From assembly GCA_964615445.1 (NCBI GenBank), contig CAZTOK010000003.1, positions 11,537-75,536 on the forward strand: a DNA stretch of 64,000 bases, read 5' to 3'. Shown here piece after piece: positions 1 to 8,202 of the stretch. Both the position numbers and the translations under genes were made by a program. The notes beneath the pieces are model-generated. The model did not search any database, was not told the DNA's origin, and saw only the letters and a program-made list of their open reading frames with translations. This DNA is from JALRBM01 sp964615445 (GTDB lineage Bacteria > Patescibacteriota > Saccharimonadia > Saccharimonadales > Saccharimonadaceae). Positions within the stretch are counted from its first letter, which is position 1; the number at the start of each line of letters is the position of its first letter.

Positions 1-1
1 T

Positions 2-481
2 GCACAGGATATTCAATCGTTGCCAATGGATCAGTGGTTCGACGCTCACGGTCGCATTAACGGAGAAGTGGACGTTGCGGCGATCCACACCTATGACGAG
101 ACATACGGTGGAACGGGAAACTGGCCATTCAACACGGCGTATGCTGCGTCGTTTGGTCTCGATACGTCAGTGCAAGTGTTTTCGAGTTTGCGGGATGTCG
201 AGACGTTTATTAAGCATGGTCTGCCTGTAGTTGCTTCTCTGGCGTGGGATAACGAAGATTCCAACCCGGATAATGATTTGCCGGGTGCTTCTATTCCTAA
301 GTCGGGAGGTCACCTACTGGTAGTGCGTGGGTTTACCTCGACAGGGGATGTGATTGCTAACGACCCGGCAGCACCGATGGGTGATACGTATGTTCGTCAT
401 GTTTATCCGCGCGCTGCATTTGAGCGACAGTGGGTAAATAACTCGAATGGAACAGTATACGTTATTCAACCGCGCCACTAG
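2..481 (+). CDS. C39-like cysteine peptidase, C-terminal part (5' end outside window)
   Basis: The reading frame is open to the left edge, so only the last 159 or so residues are visible. A motif of the form KSGGHLLVVRGF followed by DVIANDPAAP matches the His and Asp/Asn part of papain-like C39 peptidases, in which a conserved GGH precedes a beta strand and NDP follows. The catalytic Cys would lie upstream, outside the window. Such proteins are usually exported and act on peptides or peptidoglycan-linked proteins. The fold assignment is a family inference. The stop is followed by about 170 bases without a gene. Confidence 0.6.
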   Translation, partial: AQDIQSLPMDQWFDAHGRINGEVDVAAIHTYDETYGGTGNWPFNTAYAASFGLDTSVQVFSSLRDVETFIKHGLPVVASLAWDNEDSNPDNDLPGASIPKSGGHLLVVRGFTSTGDVIANDPAAPMGDTYVRHVYPRAAFERQWVNNSNGTVYVIQPRH

Positions 482-655
482 TATAAGTTAAATAGCGCAT
501 CCTGGTTATTTAAAAGTGTCCCGAGCTATGGCACTGGCATCGGTCACTGGAGTCCAGCCTTGTGCTCTTCCTATCTGCTAATTTTTTATTTGATATAATT
601 TTTCATATATCTCGCGGTCTGTCTGTCTAAAGTGACAGACAGACGGCGAGAATGT
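482..655. other. Intergenic region with no gene seen, ending in a long hairpin
   Basis: I see no supported coding frame here. The region is AT-rich near 580-610 and ends in the inverted repeat described separately at 611-650. Confidence 0.5.
611..650 (-). terminator. Long inverted repeat, possible terminator
   Basis: CTCGC (611-615) and GTCTGTCTGTC (617-627) pair with GACAGACAGAC (634-644) and GCGAG (646-650), leaving one G/G mismatch and a 6-nt loop. It lies just past the stop of the minus-strand gene at 656-856. There is no clear T tract on either strand, so a terminator role is probable rather than shown. Confidence 0.45.
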
Positions 656-856
656 TCAGGCGGCGATGTAATCAACTTGTCGGTTTGGAGCTAAATGACG
701 AGGGTTAGCTTCGCCCCATACCCAAACATGCAAATCATGAGAAGGCGTCGGACAGTCGCATGGGAGAGGCTGATGCAGTACATATACGTCGTCCGGAAGA
801 AGTCCGTCTTCATAAATGCGATACCATCCTGGCTGTATGTATTCGGCGTAGATCAC
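656..856 (-). CDS. Small hypothetical protein (66 aa)
   Basis: No family is recognised. The product starts with GTG, is rich in Tyr, Trp and His and has one CDC motif near residue 33. It has no signal peptide or membrane segment and looks cytoplasmic. An AAAGGAG sequence lies about 11 nt upstream of the GTG, a loose spacing. It resembles in size and style other short minus-strand genes of the window (26984-27301, 30446-30682) but shows no clear sequence similarity to them. A hairpin follows its stop. Moderate confidence that it is translated. Confidence 0.45.
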   Translation of the reverse strand: MIYAEYIQPGWYRIYEDGLLPDDVYVLHQPLPCDCPTPSHDLHVWVWGEANPRHLAPNRQVDYIAA

Positions 857-953
857 TCTTTACAGAGCTCCTTTGGTTGAGTGGCCTAAACAAAATAAGT
901 ATAAGAAGATTTGTACTTATTGGAAAGTGGCACGTGACTTCCTGTATGCTAGA

Positions 954-966
954 AGTAGTGACTACT
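954..966. promoter_or_regulatory. Short palindrome upstream of ku
   Basis: AGTAGT G ACTACT is a 13-bp inverted repeat directly downstream of a possible -10 (TATGCT, 945-950) and 20 bp before the ku start. It could be an operator, or chance. Confidence 0.3.
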
Positions 967-985
967 AGTAGCAAATGGAGGGACT

Positions 986-1750
986 ATGCGGGCAGTTTGG
1001 TCGGGATCAATCAGTTTTGGACTCGTGAATATACCGGTAAAAATGTATAGCGGAGCGCAAGCGCACGAAGGGATCGACCTCGATATGCTGCATAAAGAAG
1101 ATAAAAGTCCTATTCGATATGCGCGTATTTGTCGGGCAGATGGCCAGGAGATTCCCTACGACGACATCGTGAAAGGTTATGAATATCAAGATGGTGATTA
1201 CGTTGTACTCACCGATAAAGATTTTGAAAAAGCTGACACCAAAAAGACAAAAATGGTGCAGCTAAAGCAGTTTGCTAAAGAAAGCGAGATTGACTCGCGC
1301 TACTACGAAAAACCCTACTACCTTGAACCAGAGAAAGGTGGCGAACATGCTTATGCGCTACTTCGCGATGCACTTGAAAAGACTGGCAAAGTGGCGCTTG
1401 GCACATTTGCTATGCGGGCGCGCGACAACATGGCAGTAATTAAACCGCTTGGTAATGCACTGATTTTAAACCAATTACGGTTTCCGTCAGATCTGCGTGA
1501 GCCGGGTGACATTATCTTTCCAAAAGAGCAGGCAAAAAAGGAAGAGCTTTCTATGGCAATGAAGCTAATTGATCAGCTAACAGAGCCGTTTATCGCTGAA
1601 GATTGGCATGATACCTACACCGAAGAGCTGGAAGAAATTATTGAAGATAAAGTTAAAGGCAAGAAACCAGCCAAGCACGGCAAAGAGCCAGCACCAACCA
1701 AGGTAGGTGACCTTATGGCAAGTCTTAAAGCAAGTCTTGCAAGGAAGTAA
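986..1750 (+). CDS. ku: Ku protein, non-homologous end joining
   Basis: The product (254 aa) is a bacterial Ku homologue. Its N-terminus, MRAVWSGSISFGLVNIPVKMYS, has the conserved Ku start, followed by the Ku core beta-barrel (INxQ-like RYARICRADGQEI, residues 41-53) and the KxxELxLA-type helix EELSMAMKLIDQL. The C-terminus is a basic Lys-rich tail ending in VGDLMASLKASLARK, as in many bacterial Ku proteins, where it helps DNA binding and LigD contact. Ku forms a homodimer that encircles broken DNA ends and recruits LigD. The start is preceded by GGAGGG at good spacing. The stop is 3 bp before ligD, so the two genes form an operon. Confidence 0.96.
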   Translation: MRAVWSGSISFGLVNIPVKMYSGAQAHEGIDLDMLHKEDKSPIRYARICRADGQEIPYDDIVKGYEYQDGDYVVLTDKDFEKADTKKTKMVQLKQFAKESEIDSRYYEKPYYLEPEKGGEHAYALLRDALEKTGKVALGTFAMRARDNMAVIKPLGNALILNQLRFPSDLREPGDIIFPKEQAKKEELSMAMKLIDQLTEPFIAEDWHDTYTEELEEIIEDKVKGKKPAKHGKEPAPTKVGDLMASLKASLARK

Positions 1751-1753
1751 CTG

Positions 1754-4141
1754 ATGTCGCTTGCGAAATATAATAAAAAACGCAAGTTCAACGATACGCC
1801 TGAGCCGAAAGGCGAGGTGCAGAAGGGTCGCCAAAAAAAGCTAATCTTTGTGGTGCAAGAACATCATGCTCGGGCGTTACATTACGATTTTCGTCTTGAA
1901 ATGGATGGAGTGTTGAAGAGTTGGGCAGTGCCCAAGGGTCCGTCGATGAACCCACATGACCACCGGCTGGCGGTACATGTTGAAGACCATCCGTATTCGT
2001 ATCGAACCTTTGAGGGTAGGATACCAAAGGGTAACTATGGGGCGGGAGAGGTGAGTATCTGGGACAAAGGTACCTATGAGCCACGTACAGAAACGAAGAG
2101 CCCAGAGAGGACGCTGCTCAAAGAGCTAAAGGATGGACATATTACATTTGTTCTTCATGGTGATAGATTAAATGGTGAATTCGCTCTTATCAAAACAGAT
2201 ATGGGTGGCGATGAAAAATCATGGCTATTGGTGAAAAAAGGTGATTCTTATGCGAGTACAACAGGAGCGGCGCAAGAAGTAGCACCTGAAAAAATGATTG
2301 AAACGCATATGCCCCAACATGTCACTCCAATGTTAGCGAAACTTGCCGATGAACCGTTTGACAATGTGGATTGGCTATACGAAATAAAGTGGGATGGCTA
2401 TCGAGCAATTGGAGCTTGGGACGGCCAAAGCGCACAACTATATTCGCGTAATGGGATTGATTTTAGCGAAAAGTATGCCGCTGTCACCAATGCACTACGT
2501 AAAAATAAACACCATATTGTGGTTGATGGTGAAATCGTTACTGAGGATGAATCAGGTCGTTCACATTTTGAATGGCTTCAAAATTATCATCGTCGGCCTC
2601 AAGGAAAATTGGCGTATCAGGTGTTTGATCTCCTTTGGTATGATGGCCGCTCAACGATGGAGCTGCCGCTTATTGAACGAAAGAAACTGCTCAAAGAAGC
2701 GCTCTCTAAAAGTTCAACCATTCATTACAGTGATCATATAGTTGGGGATGGAAAGTCATTTTTTAAAGCAGCCGACAAACAGCATCTTGAAGGCATAATG
2801 GCAAAACGGATGGCCAGTGCCTACAAACTTGGTGTACGTTCGGACGATTGGTTGAAGGTGAAAACGCATCTTCGCCAAGAGGTGGTGATAGGCGGTTTTA
2901 CCGAGCCGAAAGGATCGCGGCAATACATCGGCGCGCTGATGCTCGGAGTATATCAAGATGGTGAATTCCGTTATGTGGGACATACCGGTGGTGGTATTCC
3001 AACCGATCAGCTTGAGCCGCTGCGTAAAAAACTAGAACGGCTTGAGCAAAAAACCTCATCTTTTGTAGATAAATTTACACCAAACTCAATACCACATTGG
3101 ATAAAGCCGCAGATTGTATGCGAGGTGACATTCAGCGAATGGACTAACGAAGGTCGTATGCGTCAGCCGATTTTTGTAGGATTAAGAGCAGATAAGGAGG
3201 CGACTGAAGTGTATATTGAAAAGGCGAAAACAGAGGTGCCGAGCGGTAAAGCCGTACCGCAATCTCGAAATATTGACTTCACCCACCTTGATAAGGTGTT
3301 TTGGCCAGAAAAAGGCTACACCAAAGGCGACGTTATTGCCTACTACGATCAAATGAGTAAAGTAATGCTTCCGTATCTTAAGAACCGACCTCAGTCGATG
3401 CTTCGTCACCCGGATGGTTATAAAGGGTTCTCGTTCTTCCAAAAAGACCTTGAAAAGCCGCCAGCTTGGGCGCAAACTACCACTATTTACTCTGAATCGA
3501 ATCGCAAAAACGTGCACTATTTAGTGTGTGATTCTAGGGATAGTCTGCTCTATATGGCACAGCTTGGGTGTATAGAGATAAATCCGTGGAGTTCACGGCT
3601 AGGTTCACTTGAAAAGCCAGATTGGACAGTAATAGATCTCGATCCAGAAGGAGTGACCTTTGACGACGTTATTACCGTGGCGCAGATGGTCAAAAAAGTA
3701 TGCGACGAGCTGCATATAGTGAGTTATCCAAAAACCTCTGGTAAAACTGGTATTCATATCTTTATACCTATGAATGCCAAATACACCTATGAACAAGCTG
3801 AGCAATTTGCGAATATTTTGGTGCATATAGTCAATGAACGTCTACCAGAGTTAACTAGTTTAGAACGTAGTCCAAGTAAACGACCACACCGTGTGTATCT
3901 TGATTATTTACAGAATAATGAAGGACAGACTCTCGCAGCTCCGTATTCTATTCGACCAGTGAAAGACGCCTCGGTATCAACCCCGCTTCACTGGGATGAA
4001 GTGCGAAAGGGCCTAATACCATCGCAGTTTACTATCATGAATATGGCCCGCCGTATTGAACAAGTGGGGGATTTATGGAAACCCGTGATAGGTAAGGGAA
4101 TTGATCTTGAAAAGATAATTCGCGCACTCTCAGCTACCTAG
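1754..4141 (+). CDS. ligD: ATP-dependent DNA ligase LigD (PE-LIG-POL)
   Basis: At 795 aa this is a full three-domain LigD. The 3'-phosphoesterase domain comes first (about residues 20-190; HHARALHYDFRLEMDG). The ATP-dependent ligase domain follows (about 190-490), with the adenylated lysine K212 in YEIKWDGYR and a C-terminal OB region. The primase-polymerase domain is last (about 505-790), with the metal-binding Asp pair D628 and D630 in VIDLDPEG. This PE-LIG-POL order is that of the Pseudomonas and Agrobacterium enzymes, not the mycobacterial POL-PE-LIG. The enzyme cleans, fills and seals broken DNA ends held by Ku, encoded 3 bp upstream. Confidence 0.97.
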   Translation: MSLAKYNKKRKFNDTPEPKGEVQKGRQKKLIFVVQEHHARALHYDFRLEMDGVLKSWAVPKGPSMNPHDHRLAVHVEDHPYSYRTFEGRIPKGNYGAGEVSIWDKGTYEPRTETKSPERTLLKELKDGHITFVLHGDRLNGEFALIKTDMGGDEKSWLLVKKGDSYASTTGAAQEVAPEKMIETHMPQHVTPMLAKLADEPFDNVDWLYEIKWDGYRAIGAWDGQSAQLYSRNGIDFSEKYAAVTNALRKNKHHIVVDGEIVTEDESGRSHFEWLQNYHRRPQGKLAYQVFDLLWYDGRSTMELPLIERKKLLKEALSKSSTIHYSDHIVGDGKSFFKAADKQHLEGIMAKRMASAYKLGVRSDDWLKVKTHLRQEVVIGGFTEPKGSRQYIGALMLGVYQDGEFRYVGHTGGGIPTDQLEPLRKKLERLEQKTSSFVDKFTPNSIPHWIKPQIVCEVTFSEWTNEGRMRQPIFVGLRADKEATEVYIEKAKTEVPSGKAVPQSRNIDFTHLDKVFWPEKGYTKGDVIAYYDQMSKVMLPYLKNRPQSMLRHPDGYKGFSFFQKDLEKPPAWAQTTTIYSESNRKNVHYLVCDSRDSLLYMAQLGCIEINPWSSRLGSLEKPDWTVIDLDPEGVTFDDVITVAQMVKKVCDELHIVSYPKTSGKTGIHIFIPMNAKYTYEQAEQFANILVHIVNERLPELTSLERSPSKRPHRVYLDYLQNNEGQTLAAPYSIRPVKDASVSTPLHWDEVRKGLIPSQFTIMNMARRIEQVGDLWKPVIGKGIDLEKIIRALSAT

Positions 4142-4152
4142 TATCACACACC

Positions 4153-4181
4153 TTGGCATGGTATATTTTGCCTGATATACT
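4153..4181 (+). promoter_or_regulatory. Promoter for the 4219 gene
   Basis: TTGGCA (4153-4158), a 17-bp spacer and an extended -10, TGA-TATACT (-10 at 4176-4181), form a near-consensus housekeeping promoter. Confidence 0.7.
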
Positions 4182-4218
4182 TGGCAAGACCTATTGAGGC
4201 AACTAGACGGGTAGGCAA

Positions 4219-5016
4219 ATGGAAATCACGCGACCTAGCCAGGAGTATTGGCAGGTACTGGAGCACAATATACCAGTAGCGTTTATTTATACAGGAAGCA
4301 GTCAACTTGATACCATTGGGCGGATCGGATTAGGAAGGGGGATTAGTCTTGAACATCGCCTTGCTATCCTTCAACTTAGCCTTTCTTATGTGATGCGATT
4401 TGGTGCCACTTACGAAAGGGCATGCGAGGATGAGTATTTAAGAAGGTACTTGCCACATGGCAGTTTGGTGACGAATGATTCTGCTGAGCTTATGAATTTT
4501 GATGCTATCTTGCCATTTGTGCAGCGACTCCCTCTTGAGCATGTGGTAGAGTTTCTGCGATGGATGCGCGTTACAGTAATTGAAGAGTGTGACTTTGATT
4601 TCATTAACGTACTATTGACTCGCGTGCTCAATATGTCCGCTCTTACAGAAGAAGTGTCGTTTCAGATAGAACCGTTATATCAAGCAGTGGGTGTTCACTT
4701 CATGACTCGGCGGATGCCATTTATGCTGCACTGGCCAGAGAGTAGCGGAGATGGAAAAGAGGTTCTTTTTCATCTTTCGTATTCAGGAAAGGCTATGCCC
4801 GATGTTTATTACCCAATGATAGCCTTGAGTCCTACTCAGCATGGCGTGTGGCGTCAGATGGGTCGTATGCGTGAGGAAGAGGAAAGTATTTACATGATTC
4901 TTTCCACTCCTTATTTACGCAGTGCGCAGTCCCAAAATAGCTTGGCATATTTGCTAAATACACTGCTTGGGAGAACGGGACACTTTGTAAGGTTTATTTC
5001 TCCTACGGCTTTATGA
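4219..5016 (+). CDS. Hypothetical protein (265 aa)
   Basis: No family is recognised. The sequence is mixed alpha/beta, with no signal peptide or membrane helix, so it is probably cytoplasmic. It contains a Glu-rich stretch (REEEES) near residue 220. It has its own extended -10 promoter and a strong terminator, so it is a single-gene unit downstream of ku-ligD. SD complementarity before the ATG is weak. The context gives no firm functional clue. Confidence 0.7.
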   Translation: MEITRPSQEYWQVLEHNIPVAFIYTGSSQLDTIGRIGLGRGISLEHRLAILQLSLSYVMRFGATYERACEDEYLRRYLPHGSLVTNDSAELMNFDAILPFVQRLPLEHVVEFLRWMRVTVIEECDFDFINVLLTRVLNMSALTEEVSFQIEPLYQAVGVHFMTRRMPFMLHWPESSGDGKEVLFHLSYSGKAMPDVYYPMIALSPTQHGVWRQMGRMREEEESIYMILSTPYLRSAQSQNSLAYLLNTLLGRTGHFVRFISPTAL

Positions 5017-5044
5017 TGAAGCCCCGGTAGCCAATCCGGCGTCT

Positions 5045-5068
5045 AACCTCCACGAAAGGAGGTTTTTT
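5045..5068 (+). terminator. Rho-independent terminator
   Basis: AACCTCC and GGAGGTT pair around an ACGAAA loop, followed by six T. It ends the 4219 gene. Confidence 0.85.
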
Positions 5069-5108
5069 ATTTCTATACCTCTGAGAAACGTGCGTGATGA
5101 AGTAATGT

Positions 5109-5141
5109 AAAAAAGGCCCCAGATGAAGATAATCTGGGGCC
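5109..5141 (-). terminator. Rho-independent terminator (minus strand)
   Basis: GGCCCCAGAT (5115-5124) pairs with ATCTGGGGCC (5132-5141). On the minus strand the hairpin is followed by a T6 run. It ends the gene at 5150-5581. Confidence 0.85.
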
Positions 5142-5149
5142 GGCCAAAC

Positions 5150-5581
5150 CTAAACGCTTTCAAGTGTTTCGCGTACCACCTGCTCATTAAGAGCACAACA
5201 CAGTTTTCCAACTCTACCGTAACAGTTGAAGATATGATCCAAGAGAATCTCTCGCATGCGCGCAACTTGAGGACTATCTTCGGCAGTGGTGGTGTAGAAT
5301 CCTCCTTGCAGATTTAATTGGCCTTGTTCTGCAATCTGGTACGCCTTTATGCTCAAAGGACTGCCTACGGGAATACAAAGGTATCTAGACCTAAGCTGCA
5401 CGCCAAAATCAGGATCTCCAAAGACAGCAACTACCTGTGTCATCATCTCAAGAGTATCTTCAGTGGGAGCATTAAAGACGATTATGCTAAATGGCACCGT
5501 CCTTAAATCGGGTATGTGATCTGAACGGTAAGCAGGACATGTAGGCCAAGGCGGAACGGACAAGCCTTTAGGGTTCGTCAT
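5150..5581 (-). CDS. Hypothetical protein (143 aa)
   Basis: No family is recognised. The N-terminus is Pro-rich, the middle has a hydrophobic strand (FSIIVFNAP) and the C-terminus has three Cys (CYGRVGKLCCA). It appears soluble. A TAGAGT hexamer ends 6 nt before the ATG and no SD is seen, consistent with the leaderless arrangement found at other genes here. A good terminator directly follows the stop, which supports a real gene. Confidence 0.6.
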   Translation of the reverse strand: MTNPKGLSVPPWPTCPAYRSDHIPDLRTVPFSIIVFNAPTEDTLEMMTQVVAVFGDPDFGVQLRSRYLCIPVGSPLSIKAYQIAEQGQLNLQGGFYTTTAEDSPQVARMREILLDHIFNCYGRVGKLCCALNEQVVRETLESV

Positions 5582-5620
5582 GTATCTACTCTAACATGCG
5601 TATAGTAACTGACTACGTGC

Positions 5621-5626
5621 TAAAAT
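5621..5626 (+). promoter_or_regulatory. Extended -10 of a leaderless promoter (murE-like)
   Basis: TGC-TAAAAT ends 6 nt before the ATG at 5633, so transcription would begin at or next to the start codon. No SD is present. Confidence 0.6.
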
Positions 5627-5632
5627 AATCTT

Positions 5633-6928
5633 ATGAGCATGAAGCAAACGCTTGTGGATGGGGTACGAAAGGCACTGCCAATTGAGGCGGTGCATGGACT
5701 TGAAGAGGTCTATCGACGCGGCCGAGTACGGCTTATTAGTGCGCGCTACGGCAATCCTGCACGCAGTCTAAAAATTATTGCAGTAACTGGTACGAATGGT
5801 AAAACTACTACTGTTAATTATATCAACGAAATTTTAAAAGAAGCTGGCCTTAAGACTGCTATGTTTAGTACAGCAGTAATTGAACTTGCCGGTAAGCGTC
5901 AGGTTAACGATCTTAATGCAACGGTGGCGAGCACGCGGCGCATGCAAGAGTTTTTCCGTGATGCCAAAAAAGCTGAGGTCGATTACGTAGTCCTTGAAAT
6001 AACTAGCCACTCTCTTCAGCAGCATAAACTTGACGGTATTCCTATTGAGGTGGCAATTATGACTAATCTCACCCAAGACCATCTTGATTATCATAAAACC
6101 ATGGAAAATTACGCGGCTGCAAAAGCAAAACTCTTCTCTGGCGAGCCAAAGTTTATTGTCCTGAACCGTGACGATGCATGGTTCGACTATTTTAATCAGT
6201 TTATGGCTGGAGCGCAAAAAATTACCTACGGTGAACATAGAGAGGCTGAGGCACGCATTGATTATGTAAAGTTGTATAAAAAAGGTAGCGAGGCGACGGT
6301 GGTAATCGATCATCAAACCAAATTGCATCTTGCAACGGCGCTACCAGGTAAATTTAATGTCTATAACATGACCGCCGCCGCCGCGACGGCGTATGTGCTT
6401 GGTATGAAACTCACCGATATTGTAGAGGGAATTGCCAACCTTGAAGGCGTGCCGGGCAGGTTTGAGCGCGTGACGGAAGGCCTTGGGTATGATGTGATTG
6501 TTGACTACGCTCATACACCCGATGCGCTTGAAAAGTTACTTGAAGCGGCAAAGTCGGTCACAAAAAATCGTGTCATTTTAGTTTTTGGTGCTACAGGTGA
6601 CCGTGATAAGAGTAAGCGGCCAATTATGGGCGAAATTGCAGCAAAATTGGCCGATCGCATTATTCTTACAGATGAAGAAAGCTACAATGAGGACCCACAG
6701 ACGATTCGTGACCAAGTGCGCGCTGGTATTGAGAAGGCTAAAGGCAACATAAAGCTCACTGAAATCGCCGATCGCCGCGAGGCAATCGCGAAAGCCCTTT
6801 CCATTGCGACTAAGAATGACACGATTCTTATTACTGGGATGGGTCATGAGCAGTTTCGCATTGTGAACGGCGAGCATTTACCGTGGAACGATGCAGATGT
6901 TGTGCGTGAGATCCTTGTTAAAGGCTAA
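5633..6928 (+). CDS. murE: MurE-like Mur ligase without the N-terminal UDP-sugar domain
   Basis: The product (431 aa) carries the Mur ligase central ATPase domain with P-loop VTGTNGKTTT at residues 51-60, a conserved SHSLQQHKLDGI region, and the C-terminal ligase domain (DYAHTPDALEKLL, GATGDRDKSKRP). Canonical MurE proteins are near 490 aa and have about 100 residues before the P-loop; here there are only 50, so most of the N-terminal UDP-MurNAc-binding domain is missing. The DNPR motif that recognises meso-diaminopimelate is replaced by EESYNEDP near residue 350. It probably ligates an amino acid in peptidoglycan-stem synthesis, but substrate and exact role are uncertain. The stop overlaps the convergent FemAB-like gene by 4 bp. 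Confidence 0.85.
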   Translation: MSMKQTLVDGVRKALPIEAVHGLEEVYRRGRVRLISARYGNPARSLKIIAVTGTNGKTTTVNYINEILKEAGLKTAMFSTAVIELAGKRQVNDLNATVASTRRMQEFFRDAKKAEVDYVVLEITSHSLQQHKLDGIPIEVAIMTNLTQDHLDYHKTMENYAAAKAKLFSGEPKFIVLNRDDAWFDYFNQFMAGAQKITYGEHREAEARIDYVKLYKKGSEATVVIDHQTKLHLATALPGKFNVYNMTAAAATAYVLGMKLTDIVEGIANLEGVPGRFERVTEGLGYDVIVDYAHTPDALEKLLEAAKSVTKNRVILVFGATGDRDKSKRPIMGEIAAKLADRIILTDEESYNEDPQTIRDQVRAGIEKAKGNIKLTEIADRREAIAKALSIATKNDTILITGMGHEQFRIVNGEHLPWNDADVVREILVKG

Positions 6929-7959
6929 TAGTAATTTTCGTGATGAAGGTAAAGGTGGAGACGTCTGACGATTTTTTCACCAATTTTAGTCCATACTTTG
7001 TAGGCTGCTGATTTAATGGGATAGTCGAATACTCCTACGTAATCAGTCACCTCCTTATGGAAACTAGTTTTAAAGCGACCAAAGCCATAGTAAGGATGCT
7101 CAGGGTTGTTAATCTGATCGGACGGTGGCGTTCCACAAAAGTCGTATAGTGTCACACCCTTTGTTTTCATCCACTCAATAACCCGCCATTGTAAGAGGTG
7201 ACTAGCACCATATGCCGGACGTTCGCGTACAGAAGCCCCGTCCTTATAGGTACCTTTAGCACCAAAAGCAATCGCGAATGCACAGGCGACAACTTGGCCG
7301 TCAAAATAAGCAAAAAAGAGCTGGCCAAGACCTGCTTGAGAATATCGTTGCCAAAACGACTTGTAATAGAGATAGCTTCGAATGCCAAATGAACCAGCAG
7401 CGGTCTCTTTTAGGAGGTTAAACATAATTTCGCAGTTTTCGTCGGTTGTCTCCATAAGCTTAGTTGTAACACCATCACGTTCGGCGCGACGAATAGCGTG
7501 TCGACTTTTTTGATTAAGCCGAGCAAGTACTTCATCTAAATTTGGTGAGATATCAAGAAGAACGGTTGAGCTAGGTTGTACGGAACGAGCGCCGACAAAC
7601 CCAAGTTTTAAGAGGTCAGCTACCGCTTCATCACTTTTATGGAGCTCAGGCTCAGTTTTAATAAGAAAGATACCCTGTTCCTTGGCAAATTGTTTAAGTT
7701 CTGGAAGTAATTGATCTAACTGACGGACAGAGGTGATATCTGGTCCTTTGGAGATATACCAGAGCCTCCCAAGGATAGGCACAGTTTTTTCAAGTGCCAT
7801 AATAGCTACCTCATCGGTCACGATATATCGAGGTGTCCATCCGCCAATGCGTTTTTGTTCACTAAATTCATACCCTTGAAACACGCCGCCTTTATTAGGA
7901 TTAGAAAGGATGAGCATGTTCCATGTAGCAATCTCTTCGTGAGTGGCAAATCGTATCAT
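6925..7959 (-). CDS. FemAB-family peptidoglycan bridge aminoacyltransferase
   Basis: The protein (344 aa) has the two GNAT-like lobes of the FemX/FemAB family. A typical motif region, NQKSRHAIRRAERDGV (about residues 154-169), comes first; GTYKDGASVRERPAYGASHLLQWRVIEWM and YDFCGTPP follow, then a FKTSFHKEVTDYVGVFDYPI C-terminus. These enzymes use aminoacyl-tRNA to add amino acids to the lipid II stem peptide on the cytoplasmic side of the membrane. The adjacent convergent MurE-like gene supports a wall-peptide role. No coiled-coil insertion (FemA type) is seen, so it is closer to FemX. Confidence 0.88.
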   Translation of the reverse strand: MIRFATHEEIATWNMLILSNPNKGGVFQGYEFSEQKRIGGWTPRYIVTDEVAIMALEKTVPILGRLWYISKGPDITSVRQLDQLLPELKQFAKEQGIFLIKTEPELHKSDEAVADLLKLGFVGARSVQPSSTVLLDISPNLDEVLARLNQKSRHAIRRAERDGVTTKLMETTDENCEIMFNLLKETAAGSFGIRSYLYYKSFWQRYSQAGLGQLFFAYFDGQVVACAFAIAFGAKGTYKDGASVRERPAYGASHLLQWRVIEWMKTKGVTLYDFCGTPPSDQINNPEHPYYGFGRFKTSFHKEVTDYVGVFDYPIKSAAYKVWTKIGEKIVRRLHLYLHHENYY

Positions 7960-7990
7960 TATATTCCATTGTAATACAAGATGAGAGAAT

Positions 7991-8013
7991 GTGGGCGGAA
8001 GCTATCCGCCCAC
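7991..8013 (-). terminator. Hairpin after the Cys-rich miniprotein gene
   Basis: GTGGGCGG (7991-7998) pairs with CCGCCCAC (8006-8013) around a 7-nt loop. It sits 7 bp beyond the stop of the minus-strand gene at 8021-8125. The T tract is weak. Confidence 0.55.
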
Positions 8014-8020
8014 GGGTTTC

Positions 8021-8125
8021 CTATTTTGTCGTGCGCTCGTAACATCCATTGGCGCTATTGCCGCAGTGTTTATCGCTACAGCAATCGCAGTCACAAATAA
8101 GTAGTGGAGAACTATAGTGATACAT
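8021..8125 (-). CDS. Cysteine-rich miniprotein (34 aa)
   Basis: The ATG at 8125 is preceded by GGAGGTAGGC, a strong SD, and farther up by an extended -10 (TGC-TATACT, near 8158-8163). The product has six Cys: a CDCDCC cluster at residues 11-16, then C21 and C28, plus His and Asp. That is suggestive of metal binding, but no known family is recognised. It has no membrane segment. A hairpin follows the stop. A longer 60-residue reading from 8203 would start inside the promoter and is less likely. Confidence 0.6.
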   Translation of the reverse strand: MYHYSSPLLICDCDCCSDKHCGNSANGCYERTTK

Positions 8126-8189
8126 GCCTACCTCCAAAACAGTAATCCCCGAAGTGCAGTATAGCAAACACTTTTTAAGAAGCAGATGA

Positions 8190-8195
8190 TACAAT
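8190..8195 (+). promoter_or_regulatory. -10 of a leaderless promoter
   Basis: TACAAT ends 7 nt before the ATG at 8203, with no SD between them. Confidence 0.5.
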
Positions 8196-8202
8196 AAAAA
8201 CA

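Noticed and set aside
695..1050. Two short + strand frames upstream of ku
   Set aside because: They overlap the minus-strand gene at 656-856 and the ku start in other frames, with no SD.
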